Below, one piece after another: positions 53,981 through 63,633 of a stretch of DNA of 64,000 bases. The notes beneath the pieces were generated by a model. The model saw only the letters and a program-made list of their open reading frames with translations. It had not been told where the DNA came from and ran no database searches. The translations under genes and the position numbers were made by a program. Numbering within the stretch: the first letter of the stretch is position 1; every line of letters starts with the position of its first letter. Origin of the DNA: Oceanobacillus salinisoli (lineage in GTDB: Bacteria; Bacillota; Bacilli; Bacillales; Amphibacillaceae); NCBI RefSeq assembly GCF_009733865.1, contig NZ_WOFB01000007.1:62001-126000 (forward strand), read 5' to 3'.

Positions 53981-54754
53981 ATGCATGTAAGAGAACTGTT
54001 TGACTTAACGGGTAAAACAGCTGTTGTTACTGGCGGAGGACGTGGATTAGGTGAGCAAATTGCCATCGGCCTTGCTGAAGCTGGTTCGAATGTGGTTGTA
54101 TGTTCGAGAAAAGTAGAAAATTGTATCGAGATTAGTAAGAAGTTAGAGGAACTAGGAGTGGAATCGACTGCCTTGCAGTGTGATGTAACAAACGGAGATG
54201 ATATACAAAATGTTATTGATCAGACGGTTGAAAAGTTTGGAACAATCGATATTTTAGTCAATAACAGTGGTGCTTCTTGGGGAGCCCCAGTAGATGACAT
54301 GCCATTAGAAGCCTTTCAAAAGGTAATCAATGTAAATGTCGTTGGAACTTTTCTTATGTCCCAAGCAGTTGGGAAAGTGATGACAAAACAAGGTTATGGA
54401 AAGATTATTAATATTGCATCTGTAGCAGCTTTCAGAGGATCTTATCCAGAGCTGATGGATGCGATTGGATACAATGCGAGTAAGGGTGGAGTAGTTTCTT
54501 TTACAAAGGATTTAGCTGTCAAATGGGGGCCGCAAGGAATTCATGTGAACGCAATCGCTCCAGGAATGTTTCCGACAAAAATGTCAAAAGTAATGTTTGA
54601 ACGGAACCGAGAAAAATATATTGAAGGAATACCTCTTCGGAGAGTAGGTACGGATAAGGATCTTAAAGGTGCTGCCTTATTTTTAGCATCTCAAGCATCA
54701 GATTATGTGACTGGTGAAACAATTGTTGTTGATGGTGGCTCGATTGCACATTAA
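53981..54754 (+). CDS. SDR-family oxidoreductase
   Basis: 257 residues. TGGGRGLGEQ cofactor site near 18-27, NNSGA in place of NNAG, catalytic Ser in NIASVAAF and Tyr-Lys in GYNASKGG. Looks like the gluconate 5-dehydrogenase/3-oxoacyl reductase branch. AAGGAGG precedes the ATG. Its neighbours are hydratase and thiolase genes, which suggests oxidation of a hydroxyacyl-CoA. Confidence 0.88.
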   Translation: MHVRELFDLTGKTAVVTGGGRGLGEQIAIGLAEAGSNVVVCSRKVENCIEISKKLEELGVESTALQCDVTNGDDIQNVIDQTVEKFGTIDILVNNSGASWGAPVDDMPLEAFQKVINVNVVGTFLMSQAVGKVMTKQGYGKIINIASVAAFRGSYPELMDAIGYNASKGGVVSFTKDLAVKWGPQGIHVNAIAPGMFPTKMSKVMFERNREKYIEGIPLRRVGTDKDLKGAALFLASQASDYVTGETIVVDGGSIAH

Positions 54755-54784
54755 AAAGGTGAATAAAAGGGAGAGATAATTTAT

Positions 54785-55954
54785 ATGAAGAGAGATGCGG
54801 TAATTGTATCAGCAGTACGAACGGCTATTGGGAGACAAGGTGGGGCTTTAGCGACAGTTCCTGCACATGTCTTTGGAGCAGAAGTAATAAAGGAAGCAGT
54901 TAAACGTGCAAATGTTAATCCAGAAATGATTGATGATGTTATTTTTGGAAATGTATTGAGTGGAGGAGGAAATATTGCTAGATTAACAGCTTTAGAGAGC
55001 GGGTTGCCATTAAGTATATCAGCGCTTACTGTTGATAGACAGTGTGGTTCGGGTATTAATGCCGCTGCTCTTGCAGCACAAGCTATTCGAGCAGGCAGTG
55101 GTGACATTTATGTTGCGGGTGGAACGGAGAGTATGAGTCGTGCGCCATACTTAATGGATCCAGCAGAGAGACCTTATAGTCCTGCACCACCTCAATTTAG
55201 AAGTTCTAGATTATCACCAGATCGTATAGGTGATCCTCCAATGGGAATTACAGCAGAAAATTTAGTAGAGAAATATGAGATATCAAGAGAGGAGCAGGAT
55301 CAATTTTCTTTAGAAAGCCAAAAGAGAATGGCTAGGGCCATTGAAGAAGGACGTTTTAATGAGCAAATTGTACCGATTACAATTCCAGTTCGAAAAGGAG
55401 ACCCAATTGTATTTGATAAGGATGAACACCCACGTCCAGGTACAACAATGGAGGGGTTATCCAAACTACCAGCTGTATTTAAAAAAGGCGGTTCGGTCAC
55501 TCCTGGGAATAGTTCAGGACTAAATGATGGTGCCTCTGCACTTGTTGTAATGGCTAGAGAAAAGGCAGAAGAGTTAGGTTTGAAACCGCTAGCTAGTATT
55601 AAAGCCTCTTCTGTAGCTGGTGTTGACCCTAATATTATGGGAATTGGACCTGTTCCTGCGACGAAAAAGGTTTTAGAAAGAACAGGGATGAAGCTATCAG
55701 ATATGGATCTCATTGAACTAAATGAAGCCTTTGCTTCACAAGTACTTGCTGTTGACCGTGAACTTTCTTTTGATAGAGATAAATTAAACGTCAATGGTGG
55801 CGCAATTGCCCATGGACATCCTTTAGGAGCAACAGGTGGTATGCTCATTACAAAGGCAGTATATGAACTAGAGCGTTCAGGTGGACAATTTGGATTAATT
55901 ACTGCTTGTATTGGTGGGGGCCAAGGTATTTCTACTATTATTGAAAGGGAATAG
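54785..55954 (+). CDS. Acetyl-CoA acyltransferase (thiolase)
   Basis: 389 residues, normal for thiolases. Nucleophile C87 in DRQCGSGINAA, His in NGGAIAHGHPLGATG, second Cys in ITACIGGGQG. Cleaves a 3-oxoacyl-CoA with CoA to acetyl-CoA (or propionyl-CoA) and a shortened acyl-CoA. It completes a beta-oxidation spiral with dehydrogenase, hydratase and SDR genes upstream. GGGAGAG lies before the ATG. Confidence 0.95.
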   Translation: MKRDAVIVSAVRTAIGRQGGALATVPAHVFGAEVIKEAVKRANVNPEMIDDVIFGNVLSGGGNIARLTALESGLPLSISALTVDRQCGSGINAAALAAQAIRAGSGDIYVAGGTESMSRAPYLMDPAERPYSPAPPQFRSSRLSPDRIGDPPMGITAENLVEKYEISREEQDQFSLESQKRMARAIEEGRFNEQIVPITIPVRKGDPIVFDKDEHPRPGTTMEGLSKLPAVFKKGGSVTPGNSSGLNDGASALVVMAREKAEELGLKPLASIKASSVAGVDPNIMGIGPVPATKKVLERTGMKLSDMDLIELNEAFASQVLAVDRELSFDRDKLNVNGGAIAHGHPLGATGGMLITKAVYELERSGGQFGLITACIGGGQGISTIIERE

Positions 55955-56018
55955 AAAACAAAAAGATTTAATCCAGAACCAGATTTCTGAATATTATATA
56001 ATTTAGGGAGGAAAGAAA

Positions 56019-57227
56019 ATGAATTTTACTTATTCTGATAAAGTTAAAAACTTGGAAAAGAAACTAACAGCATTTATGGAAGAATATATTTATCCGAATG
56101 AAAAAATATATGAGGAACAATTAAATAGTCAAAAAAATAGATGGGATGAAGTTCCTCCTATTATGGAAGAGTTGAAACAAAAAGCAAAAGAATCGGACCT
56201 TTGGAACTTATTCTTACCAGAAAGTGAATTAGGCGCTGGACTAACGAATTTAGAGTATGCGCCATTATGTGAAATTATGGGAAGGTCCGTTATTGCTCCA
56301 GAAGTCTTTAACTGTAGTGCACCAGACACGGGTAATATGGAAGTGCTTGTCCGTTACGGTACAGAAAAACAAAAGAAAGAATGGTTAGAACCATTACTTA
56401 GCGGTGAAATTCGTTCCGTGTTTTCCATGACAGAACCAGAGGTCGCTTCAAGTGATGCGACAAATATTTCAACAAGCATTATAAGGGACGGGGATGAGTA
56501 TGTCATCAATGGGCGTAAGTGGTTCTCTTCAGGTGCTGCGGATCCGAGATGTAAAATTGCTATTGTAATGGGTAAAAATGATCCTAATGCTCCAAAACAC
56601 GAACAACAATCGATGATTCTTGTTCCATTGGACACACCAGGAGTAAATATTATCCGAAATACTACATTATTTGGATATGATGATGCACCGCATGGGCATG
56701 CAGAAATTGTTTATGACAATGTGAGGGTTCCTGCTGAAAATATGCTTTGGGGAGAAGGAAAGGGGTTTGCTATTGCCCAAGGAAGACTTGGACCAGGACG
56801 TATTCACCATTGCATGCGTTTAATTGGTTTGGCTGAAAGAGCTTTGGAAGATTTATGTGATCGTGTTGTAAAACGTGAAACCTTTGGAAAGAAACTATCT
56901 GAACAAGGCGTAATTCAGGAATGGATTGCTAACTCTCGTATGGAAATCGAACAAGCACGTTTACTAACATTAAAGGCAGCTGACATGATGGATACGGTTG
57001 GGAATAAAGTGGCTAAAAAAGAAATTGCAATGATTAAGGTGGTTGCACCAAACATGGCATTGAAGGTAATTGACCGAGCAATTCAAGCACATGGTGGGGC
57101 AGGGGTAACCAGTGATTTCACTTTAGCATACGCATGGGCAAATGCACGTATTTTGCGTATTGCAGATGGTCCAGATGAAGTACATCGCCGCCAAATTGCA
57201 AAATTAGAACTTAAAAATTACTCATAA
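56019..57227 (+). CDS. ACAD10/ACAD11-type acyl-CoA dehydrogenase
   Basis: 402 residues, somewhat longer than the standard family. Distinctive segments: [70 protein letters not shown], and [15 protein letters not shown]. These mark the subgroup formed by the C-terminal domain of animal ACAD10/ACAD11 and bacterial LvaC-like proteins, which process 4-phosphoryloxyacyl-CoA rather than simply oxidising an acyl-CoA. The matching kinase is encoded at 58196 with an SDR in between. GGGAGG precedes the ATG. Confidence 0.9.
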   Translation: MNFTYSDKVKNLEKKLTAFMEEYIYPNEKIYEEQLNSQKNRWDEVPPIMEELKQKAKESDLWNLFLPESELGAGLTNLEYAPLCEIMGRSVIAPEVFNCSAPDTGNMEVLVRYGTEKQKKEWLEPLLSGEIRSVFSMTEPEVASSDATNISTSIIRDGDEYVINGRKWFSSGAADPRCKIAIVMGKNDPNAPKHEQQSMILVPLDTPGVNIIRNTTLFGYDDAPHGHAEIVYDNVRVPAENMLWGEGKGFAIAQGRLGPGRIHHCMRLIGLAERALEDLCDRVVKRETFGKKLSEQGVIQEWIANSRMEIEQARLLTLKAADMMDTVGNKVAKKEIAMIKVVAPNMALKVIDRAIQAHGGAGVTSDFTLAYAWANARILRIADGPDEVHRRQIAKLELKNYS

Positions 57228-57251
57228 TATGTACTCAGATGAAAAATGACG

Positions 57252-57283
57252 AATAGAAGGGAATTTGTTCCCTTCTATTTCAT
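57252..57283 (+). terminator. Hairpin after the ACAD11-like gene
   Basis: AATAGAAGGGAA and TTCCCTTCTATT, perfect 12-bp stem over TTTG, followed by TCATTT; a weak T-tail makes it a partial terminator. Confidence 0.6.
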
Positions 57284-57319
57284 TTATAATGGAAATTAAA
57301 ATAAGAAAGGTTGGATTTT

Positions 57320-58063
57320 ATGCGTTTAAAAGATAAAGTAGCTATTGTAACTGGAGGTAGTGGAGATATTGGTCGGGCTACAGCTGTACGATTTGCAATA
57401 GAAGGTGCAAGTGTAATGGTAGCAGACATCAATGAAGAGTCAGGATTAGAAACCATACAAATGATTAAGGATGATGGGGGAAAAGCTGAATTTATTCGTA
57501 CAGACGTAAGTAATCCACAAGATGTCGAGAAGATGGTTACTTCCACTATCGACACTTTTGGAAAGTTAAATATTCTATTTAATAACGCAGGGGTTTCCAT
57601 AGAAGAAAAAAAAATTCCAGATGTCTCTTTAGACACATGGCAAAAAGTAATGGACATAAATAGTACAGGAGTATTTCTTGGATTAAAGTATGCCATTCCT
57701 AAAATGGAAGCAGGTAGTTCCATTATTAATACTGCTAGTGTTGCTGGTATAAAAGGACAAAAGCTATTATCTGCTTATACGGCTTCAAAAAGTAGTGTTA
57801 TTGCAATCACGAAAGCAGCAGCTTCGGAAAACGGTCGAAAAAACATTCGTGTAAACGCCATCGCTCCTGGAGTAATCAATACGGAAATGGTAACGTTCTG
57901 GAAGGAAACAAAGAAATGGCCAGCAATATCCACTGCAAATGCATTAAAGAGAATTGGAAAACCAGAAGAAGTAGCAAATGCTGTCTTATTTTTAGCATCG
58001 GATGAATCTTCCTTTATTACAGGTGAAACGTTACTCGTAGATGGAGGTACATTAAATCTGTAA
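57320..58063 (+). CDS. SDR-family oxidoreductase
   Basis: 247 residues. TGGSGDIGRA at the N-terminus, NNAGVS, catalytic Ser in NTASVAGIKG and Tyr-Lys in AYTASKS. AAGAAAGG is 9 bases before the ATG at 57320, so the upstream in-frame TTG at 57311 is not used. Lying between an ACAD11-like enzyme and an APH-like kinase, it may make or oxidise a 4-hydroxyacyl-CoA (as LvaD-type reductases do for levulinyl-CoA). Exact step is inferred. Confidence 0.88.
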   Translation: MRLKDKVAIVTGGSGDIGRATAVRFAIEGASVMVADINEESGLETIQMIKDDGGKAEFIRTDVSNPQDVEKMVTSTIDTFGKLNILFNNAGVSIEEKKIPDVSLDTWQKVMDINSTGVFLGLKYAIPKMEAGSSIINTASVAGIKGQKLLSAYTASKSSVIAITKAAASENGRKNIRVNAIAPGVINTEMVTFWKETKKWPAISTANALKRIGKPEEVANAVLFLASDESSFITGETLLVDGGTLNL

Positions 58064-58075
58064 ACTATGATAATG

Positions 58076-58146
58076 AGCCAAATGAACGTGATGGCAACTT
58101 ACCCTTTAGTATAAGTATGTTGCTGTTTACTGTGATTTGGCTTTTC
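58076..58146 (+). terminator. Possible terminator with nested stems
   Basis: AGCCAAAT pairs with ATTTGGCT, and inside GCAAC with GTTGC; TTTTCC follows. Moderate quality. Confidence 0.4.
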
Positions 58147-58195
58147 CTCCCATTTTTAAGTAGATAGTTAGATTAAGAGAAAGGAGAAAATAATC

Positions 58196-59230
58196 ATGAG
58201 CCAGACAAATGAAACAATCGATTGGAATGTAATAGAGCATTATATTCAAAAAGTAATTCCCGAAGTACCCCAGGAAAAGATGAAAATAACAAAATTCAAT
58301 GAAGGTTATTCAAATTTAACATATTTATTAGAAATTGGTGAATGGCAGGGAGTTTTACGACGACCTCCCTTTGGTTATGTTCCACCAAAAGCGCATGATA
58401 TGGAAAGAGAATATCGTATATTAAAAAAGGTGAATCCTGTCTATCCTTTAGCACCGAAACCGTATGTGTACTGTGAAGATCCAAATATAATGGATCGCCA
58501 TTTTTATATTATGGAGAAAAAAGAAGGTTTTGTTATTGATAAGGAAATTCCTTCTGTTTATGGGAAATCGCCTGAGGTTGGAAAGGAAATTTCGGAAGCA
58601 ATTATTCATGCACTTGTCCGACTTCACAGGATTAACTATAAAACTGCCAATCTAGAAGATATCGGAAAACCAGAAGGGTATTTAAAAAGACAAGTTCATG
58701 GTTGGATTCGTCGCTATCAACGAGCCAAAACAGAAGAGATTAAATACATTGAATCAGTTGAAAAGTGGTTAATAGAAAATATCCCAAATGAACCTGAAGT
58801 TTCTATTGTTCATAATGATTTTAAGTTAAACAACATAATGCTTGATGGACAAAATCCCGGTAGAGTTGTAGGTGTATTTGACTGGGAATTATCAACTATT
58901 GGGGACCCATTTACGGATTTAGGGTCTGCACTTGTCTATTGGGGAGAGAAATCGGATTTAGACATTGGTCTTAGCGTAGTAACAGACAAACCAGGATTTT
59001 ACTCGAGAAGAGAATTTCTCGAAAAATATGCTTTACTTTCTGGTAGGGATGTTTCAAATATCCATTATTATTTAACATTTGGATTCTATAAAATAGCAAT
59101 CATACTACAGCAACTACACCATCGTTGGAAAATAGGAGAAGCAAAAGACGAACGTTTTGCTACCTTAAACCAAAGTGTGGCTAATTTAATAGAGATGGCG
59201 AATGATGCTAGGTATGGAATCTTATTGTAA
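58196..59230 (+). CDS. APH-family phosphotransferase (ACAD10/11- or LvaA-like kinase)
   Basis: 344 residues of the aminoglycoside phosphotransferase fold. FNEGYSNLTYLLEI near 30-43 is the nucleotide loop, VLRRPPFGYVPPKAHDMERE near 57-76 the subgroup signature, VHNDFKLNNIML the catalytic Brenner motif (Asp, Asn) and GVFDWELSTIGDPFTDLG the metal-binding Asp. In animals the domain fused to ACAD10/11, and in Pseudomonas LvaA, phosphorylate the 4-hydroxyl of 4-hydroxyacyl-CoA. GAAAGGAG precedes the ATG. Confidence 0.88.
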   Translation: MSQTNETIDWNVIEHYIQKVIPEVPQEKMKITKFNEGYSNLTYLLEIGEWQGVLRRPPFGYVPPKAHDMEREYRILKKVNPVYPLAPKPYVYCEDPNIMDRHFYIMEKKEGFVIDKEIPSVYGKSPEVGKEISEAIIHALVRLHRINYKTANLEDIGKPEGYLKRQVHGWIRRYQRAKTEEIKYIESVEKWLIENIPNEPEVSIVHNDFKLNNIMLDGQNPGRVVGVFDWELSTIGDPFTDLGSALVYWGEKSDLDIGLSVVTDKPGFYSRREFLEKYALLSGRDVSNIHYYLTFGFYKIAIILQQLHHRWKIGEAKDERFATLNQSVANLIEMANDARYGILL

Positions 59231-59403
59231 GCAAAAGTCCTGTTGTGTTTTCCGAAAATTTAAAATTAAAATAATTATTTAAAACAAATATTGATTAGAT
59301 ATTATCTGAATGTTATAATTACAAAAAAGTGAGTTGGGACTATTATTCGTATGGATAGACAATAAAAACTACTGATTTTCTAGGATGATAAGGAGCAAAT
59401 AAA

Positions 59404-60198
59404 ATGTTAAAAGATTTAAGTTTAGAAACGATTAAATTAGAACTTATTGGAAAGGTGTTAATTATAACATTAAATCGGCCTGGTTCTTTAAATGCAGTCA
59501 GTAAACAATTAACCTATGAAATGGACGAATGTTTAAAGGCTGCAGAAGAAAATCCCGAAATTTGGGCAATGATTATTACTGGAGCTGGTCGTGCTTTTAG
59601 TGCTGGAGCAGATTTGAAAGAATTATCTCAAAAAAATAGTAAATCTTATCCAGAACCTACAGGAGGATTTGCTGGAATTGTAGAAGCAAACTTGTCTAAA
59701 CCAATTATTGCAGCAGTAAACGGCCTAGCACATGGTGGAGGAGCTGAAATTGCCCTAGCGAGTGATATTGTAATTGCTTCAGAAAATGCAATATTTGCAT
59801 TTCCAGAAGTAAAACGTGGTATTATCGCAGCTGCAGGGGGCTTACTACGATTGCCTAGACAGATTCCTCAGAAAATCGCCATGCAAATGGTTCTAACTGG
59901 AAAGGAATTATCGGCGCACGAGATGGAAAGATGGGGAATGGTAAATGAAGTTGTTACACAAGAGAATCTTCTAAAGGCTGCGTTAGAACAAGCAAGTGCG
60001 ATAGCGGAAAATGCTCCATTAGCAGTGCAGGCTAGCAAGCGCTTACTTCTGGAAGGAATGGATTTACCATTACATCATTCCAATGAAGCATGGGAATTAA
60101 ATCAAAAGACAATTAATCGAATTCGAAATACGGAAGATGCTTTGGAAGGCCCGATGGCATTTGCAGAAAAAAGGCCACCTGCTTGGAACGGAAAATAA
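59404..60198 (+). CDS. Enoyl-CoA hydratase/isomerase family protein
   Basis: 264 residues. AFSAGADLKEL near 63-73, NGLAHGGGAEIALASDI near 103-119 and FPEVKRGIIAAAGG; the hydratase Glu pair is only partly kept (AEIA gives one, FPEVK the second). Good ribosome site AAGGAGC. It is the first gene after a 173-base gap, so a separate promoter is possible. Substrate unknown; likely a step on the same acyl-CoA. Confidence 0.88.
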   Translation: MLKDLSLETIKLELIGKVLIITLNRPGSLNAVSKQLTYEMDECLKAAEENPEIWAMIITGAGRAFSAGADLKELSQKNSKSYPEPTGGFAGIVEANLSKPIIAAVNGLAHGGGAEIALASDIVIASENAIFAFPEVKRGIIAAAGGLLRLPRQIPQKIAMQMVLTGKELSAHEMERWGMVNEVVTQENLLKAALEQASAIAENAPLAVQASKRLLLEGMDLPLHHSNEAWELNQKTINRIRNTEDALEGPMAFAEKRPPAWNGK

Positions 60199-60252
60199 TA
60201 AAGTATGTGTGAAAAATCAACTTGTTATATACATTTTTTTGAATACTAAGGA

Positions 60253-60270
60253 TTTGAATTTCAAATTCAA
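60253..60270. promoter_or_regulatory. Candidate TetR operator, copy 2
   Basis: TTGAATTT-C-AAATTCAA is a perfect 17-base palindrome 27 bases before the next start codon. It includes the exact reverse complement of the 13-base palindrome at 43691-43703. Confidence 0.4.
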
Positions 60271-60296
60271 TTTAAACAAAGAAAGGAGATAACACC

Positions 60297-60905
60297 ATGC
60301 AAGGAGATTGGAAAAAAGAATGGCAGCCAATGGTTGATTCGGTTGGCCAAGACTTTAGTAATAAAGGGGAAGAAGTGGTTTGGGGAGCCGATGAGGTGGA
60401 AAAAGGTGGTATTCGTAGATTTTTAGAGCCCTTAGAATTTGATTGTGCACTTCATTATGATGAAGAGGTTGCACAAAAACATGGTTACAACGATATTATA
60501 GCCCCTTATAGCAGTATATTAACATGGAGCATTCCCCCGCTTTGGGAGCCTGGTAAAACAGTTTTTACATCTGAGGAAAAACATTCCCAACCAACAGAAA
60601 GTCCATTGACAGGGTTGAAAATTGATAAAGCCCCATCAACAACAGGGTATATTGTAACGGATATTGAATTTGAATATTTTCAACCAATTGTAGTAGGTGA
60701 TCGAATTTGTAAAGTTGGAAACGTACTTCTTTCGTGCCTTCCAAAGGAAACAAAAATCGGTAAAGGCGCATTTATGACATGGGAATCCAAATTTCTTAAC
60801 CAAAAGGATGATTTAATCGCTATTGTACGTATGCAAACCTATAGCTATAATCCATATCCAGTTGGAAATCAAGAAGAAACAGGTCAAAAGGAGGCAGCAA
60901 ATTGA
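60297..60905 (+). CDS. MaoC-like dehydratase, N-terminal (FAS1-type) hot-dog subunit, second pair
   Basis: 202 residues. The segment GGIRRFLEPLEFDCALHYDE followed by YNDIIAPYSSILTWSIPPLW is typical of the non-catalytic partner in two-gene MaoC hydratases. Longer than the protein at 53108 by about 50 residues. AAAGGAG precedes the ATG and the palindrome at 60253 lies upstream. The downstream gene overlaps by four bases and provides the catalytic subunit. Confidence 0.82.
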   Translation: MQGDWKKEWQPMVDSVGQDFSNKGEEVVWGADEVEKGGIRRFLEPLEFDCALHYDEEVAQKHGYNDIIAPYSSILTWSIPPLWEPGKTVFTSEEKHSQPTESPLTGLKIDKAPSTTGYIVTDIEFEYFQPIVVGDRICKVGNVLLSCLPKETKIGKGAFMTWESKFLNQKDDLIAIVRMQTYSYNPYPVGNQEETGQKEAAN

Positions 60906-61369
60906 GTATGATAAATAACCAGTTATATTGGGAGGATGTTACAGAGGGTGATAAAGTTCCTTCTGTTGAATTTCCGCTTAGTATATACCGCTTAGTAGTA
61001 GAAGCTGGAGCAAATCGAGACTTTAATTCAATACATCATAATTCTGAATATGCCCGGATGACTGGAGCACCAGAAATGTATGCAAACAATGTTTTTTTAC
61101 AAGGAATGTGGGAAAAAACAGTAAGGGAGTTTATTGGATTAGAAGGGAAATTTAAGAGTTTAAAAGGTTTTCGAATAAAAACCTTTAATACAGCTGGTGA
61201 TACTGTAGTAACAAAAGGAACTGTGAAGAAAAAATGGCAAGAAAATGGAGAAAATTTAATTGAAATGGAAGTTTGGTCGGAAAACTCAAAAGGTGTTTCA
61301 GTCGGTCCTGGTTCTGTTGTTGCTGTACTACCAAGCAAAGAACAATTAGAAAAAACTACATCTAAATAG
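60902..61369 (+). CDS. MaoC-like hydratase, catalytic subunit, second pair
   Basis: 155 residues; motif ANRDFNSIHHNSEYAR carries the Asp-His dyad (the usual Pro before Ile is Ser here), then MYANNVFLQGMWEK. TTG at 60902 has AAAGGAGGCAGCAAA just ahead; ATG at 60908 is the alternative. Forms a heteromer with the preceding gene product, adding water to a bulky or branched enoyl-CoA (known role of such pairs in sterol side-chain breakdown). Confidence 0.82.
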   Translation: MSMINNQLYWEDVTEGDKVPSVEFPLSIYRLVVEAGANRDFNSIHHNSEYARMTGAPEMYANNVFLQGMWEKTVREFIGLEGKFKSLKGFRIKTFNTAGDTVVTKGTVKKKWQENGENLIEMEVWSENSKGVSVGPGSVVAVLPSKEQLEKTTSK

Positions 61370-61392
61370 CTATATGATGGAGGTATTTTTCT

Positions 61393-62063
61393 ATGAATTT
61401 AGGGACTGTGTTAACTAGACAATCGTAAAATTATACAGCTATAAAATTTGAAGGGAAATCTTTCTCCTAATGGTAATTAAACGAACGGGTGAATAAACTA
61501 GCTCATGGGCTACTGTCTTTAGGTATCCAAAAAAGGGGCCGGATAGCTGTTTTACTTCATAATTCTAATGAATACGTTGAAATTTTTTGGGCTGTAGCAA
61601 AATAGGTGCCGTATTAGTTCCAGTAAATTGGAGATTACGTTCAAAAGAGGTTAAGTATATTGGATGATTCAGGAGCAAAATTATTAATTTGAGTGATAGT
61701 TATATAGACACAGTCCTAAAAATATATGAAAAAAATAGTTCAGTAGAGAACTTTATCATTGTTGAGGGAGAAGATGACTTAGGAATTTCTTACGATACCT
61801 TTCTCCAAGGTAATTCGATAGAAGCCCCAAATCCTGATATAAGTAACCTAGACGATCTTTTCGTTCTCATGTATACATCTGGAACAACTGGTTTTCCGAA
61901 GGGGTCCATGTTAACTCAAAATAATATTGCGTGGACTTCCATAAATCGAATTTTAGATTTTGAAATTGTAAAAAATGATCAAACCTCGGTTGTTGCACCT
62001 ATGTTCCATGTTGGTGGTTTACTCATGTTTTCATTACCAGCAATCCGTTCAGGATCACATTAA
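61393..62063 (+). pseudogene. Acyl-CoA synthetase gene, decayed and truncated
   Basis: ATGAATTTAGGGACTGTG begins an AMP-ligase-like N-terminus with stops after ten codons. Further on, pieces read VNKLAHGLLSLGIQKRGRIA, VLLHNSNEYVEIFWAVAK, GAVLVPVNWRLRSKEV, and the AMP motif MYTSGTTGFPKGSML, with several stops and frameshifts between them. Coding likeness ends at AIRSGSH, near 62063, before the C-terminal half. A former ligase for the substrate of this island. Confidence 0.85.
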
Positions 62064-62285
62064 ACTTACGTAAAATAACCATGAATGAATTATAATGCCT
62101 CAAAGAAATGATTTTTTAGATAGAATGTTTATATTGACGAAAAAAATGATAGCGCATTCATTTTCGTTATATTATATAAAGCTGGAATAAAGATTCCGTG
62201 GTGCATTATCAAAAGGAAGGATGATAAAAGAATGAACTTTAATTGACGTGAATGAAGTCAATATTCTTTTAAAGGAGGGGAAGAA

Positions 62286-63367
62286 ATGACGGTAAAAGAA
62301 TGGTTTAGTAAGGAACAATTAACACTTTTATCCCAACCAACTATGGAGCGAGTCGTAAAATTAATAGAAGATGAGGATTTTACTACTTCTATCAAACTAA
62401 CAGAAAGTTACAAGATGGAATGGAGCTTTTTACGTAAACTTATGCTTAATTCGAATGAAGCTGTTCTACAATTTATCCAATCAAAATCAGAGGAATTGCA
62501 AATGCAAGCAATGGAAGAATTAGTAACAATGGTGTGGAGACCAACCTTATATTCTATTGATGAGGATATCAGGAAAAAGGTAGCGACGGAAGTGATAAAG
62601 CGTTGGAAAAGTTTGGGGGTTAATATTAAAATACGGAATTTATCGAGCACTACAATAAATCGTTATTATATAACCTGACACATCCAAAGAAAAATGAAGA
62701 CCTTATGGAACGCTTGAATGAACAGGATAAGGAACAAGCAGTTCAGCTTTGTAAAGAAGTGGATCATGAATGGGGTATATTCCATGATATGTTAGTTGAA
62801 TCCATTGCTTCATTATTAACTTTCATCAGTACGCAATTTGGAGAACGAGAGGTAGGTAATGCATTAAAAGTCATGACGGTGAAAGTTTGGAAAGTACCTT
62901 TTGAGAAGATTAATAGCCGTGATAGAAAGAGTGTTGTATTGGCATTAGCTGCAACATGGAGAGCCCATAGTACAGGAGGGGTAGGGCCGGATGCTGGTAG
63001 TTTTTCCGTTAGTGAAGATGATGAGAAATTTACTTTTCAATTACATCCATGTGGGAGTGGGCAAAGATTATGGAAAAGGGGATATTATGAACACCCACAA
63101 AAATTTGGAAAAACTAAGGCTGCACATGATTGGTCTTTTCAACGTAAAGATTTTCCATACTATTGTGCACACTGCACGTATATGAATGAAATATTACCTA
63201 TAGAATGGTCTGGTGCACCAATCTATCCACTAGATCCCCCAAAAGAGTTTAGTCAACCATGTACTTGGTATTATTACAAAAATCCTGAAAATACTCCAGC
63301 AAGATTTTATGAAAGATACGGTTATGATAAAGAAGAGATGCTACAAAAATATCAAGAGAAGAGTTGA
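62286..63367 (+). pseudogene. Unrecognised duplicated-domain protein, frame broken by one base
   Basis: Good ribosome site AAAGGAGGGG. First frame: 130 codons to 62678; second frame: open from 62630 to 63367. They join if one A is added to the run at 62628-62631, giving LGVNIKNTEFIEHYNKSLLY and a protein of about 360 residues. Residues 45-111 and the segment of the second frame from EWGIFHDML to AATWRAH are similar (EW, ML, FI, VW, W in equal spacing): an internal tandem repeat. The C-terminus has HPCGSGQRLW and FPYYCAHC, likely metal ligands. I do not know the family. If the shift is a sequence error, the gene is intact. Confidence 0.6.
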
Positions 63368-63633
63368 GGCACGAAAATTTCAAAGGGGTTAGAATACCTA
63401 GAAAAGGATTAGTGAATACTGAATAAATAATCACACATGATTTTTCACTAGATGAAGTAGTAAAAGCTTTTTGAAACATTAGAATCATATTCATCAGCTG
63501 TGCAGGTAATAAATAATCCTTAAAATATACAGCTTAGTGTACAATTAAAATTCAGATTATTAATTTTATTATGAAAATATTAACAACAATAATACAATAA
63601 TCAATTTGGATTATTTAAGGGGGCCAATGAATT

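Noticed and set aside
55300-55848. 182-codon open frame on the minus strand
   Set aside because: It is the mirror of the thiolase gene, whose catalytic motifs are complete on the plus strand; the minus product is Ser/Pro-rich without family features.
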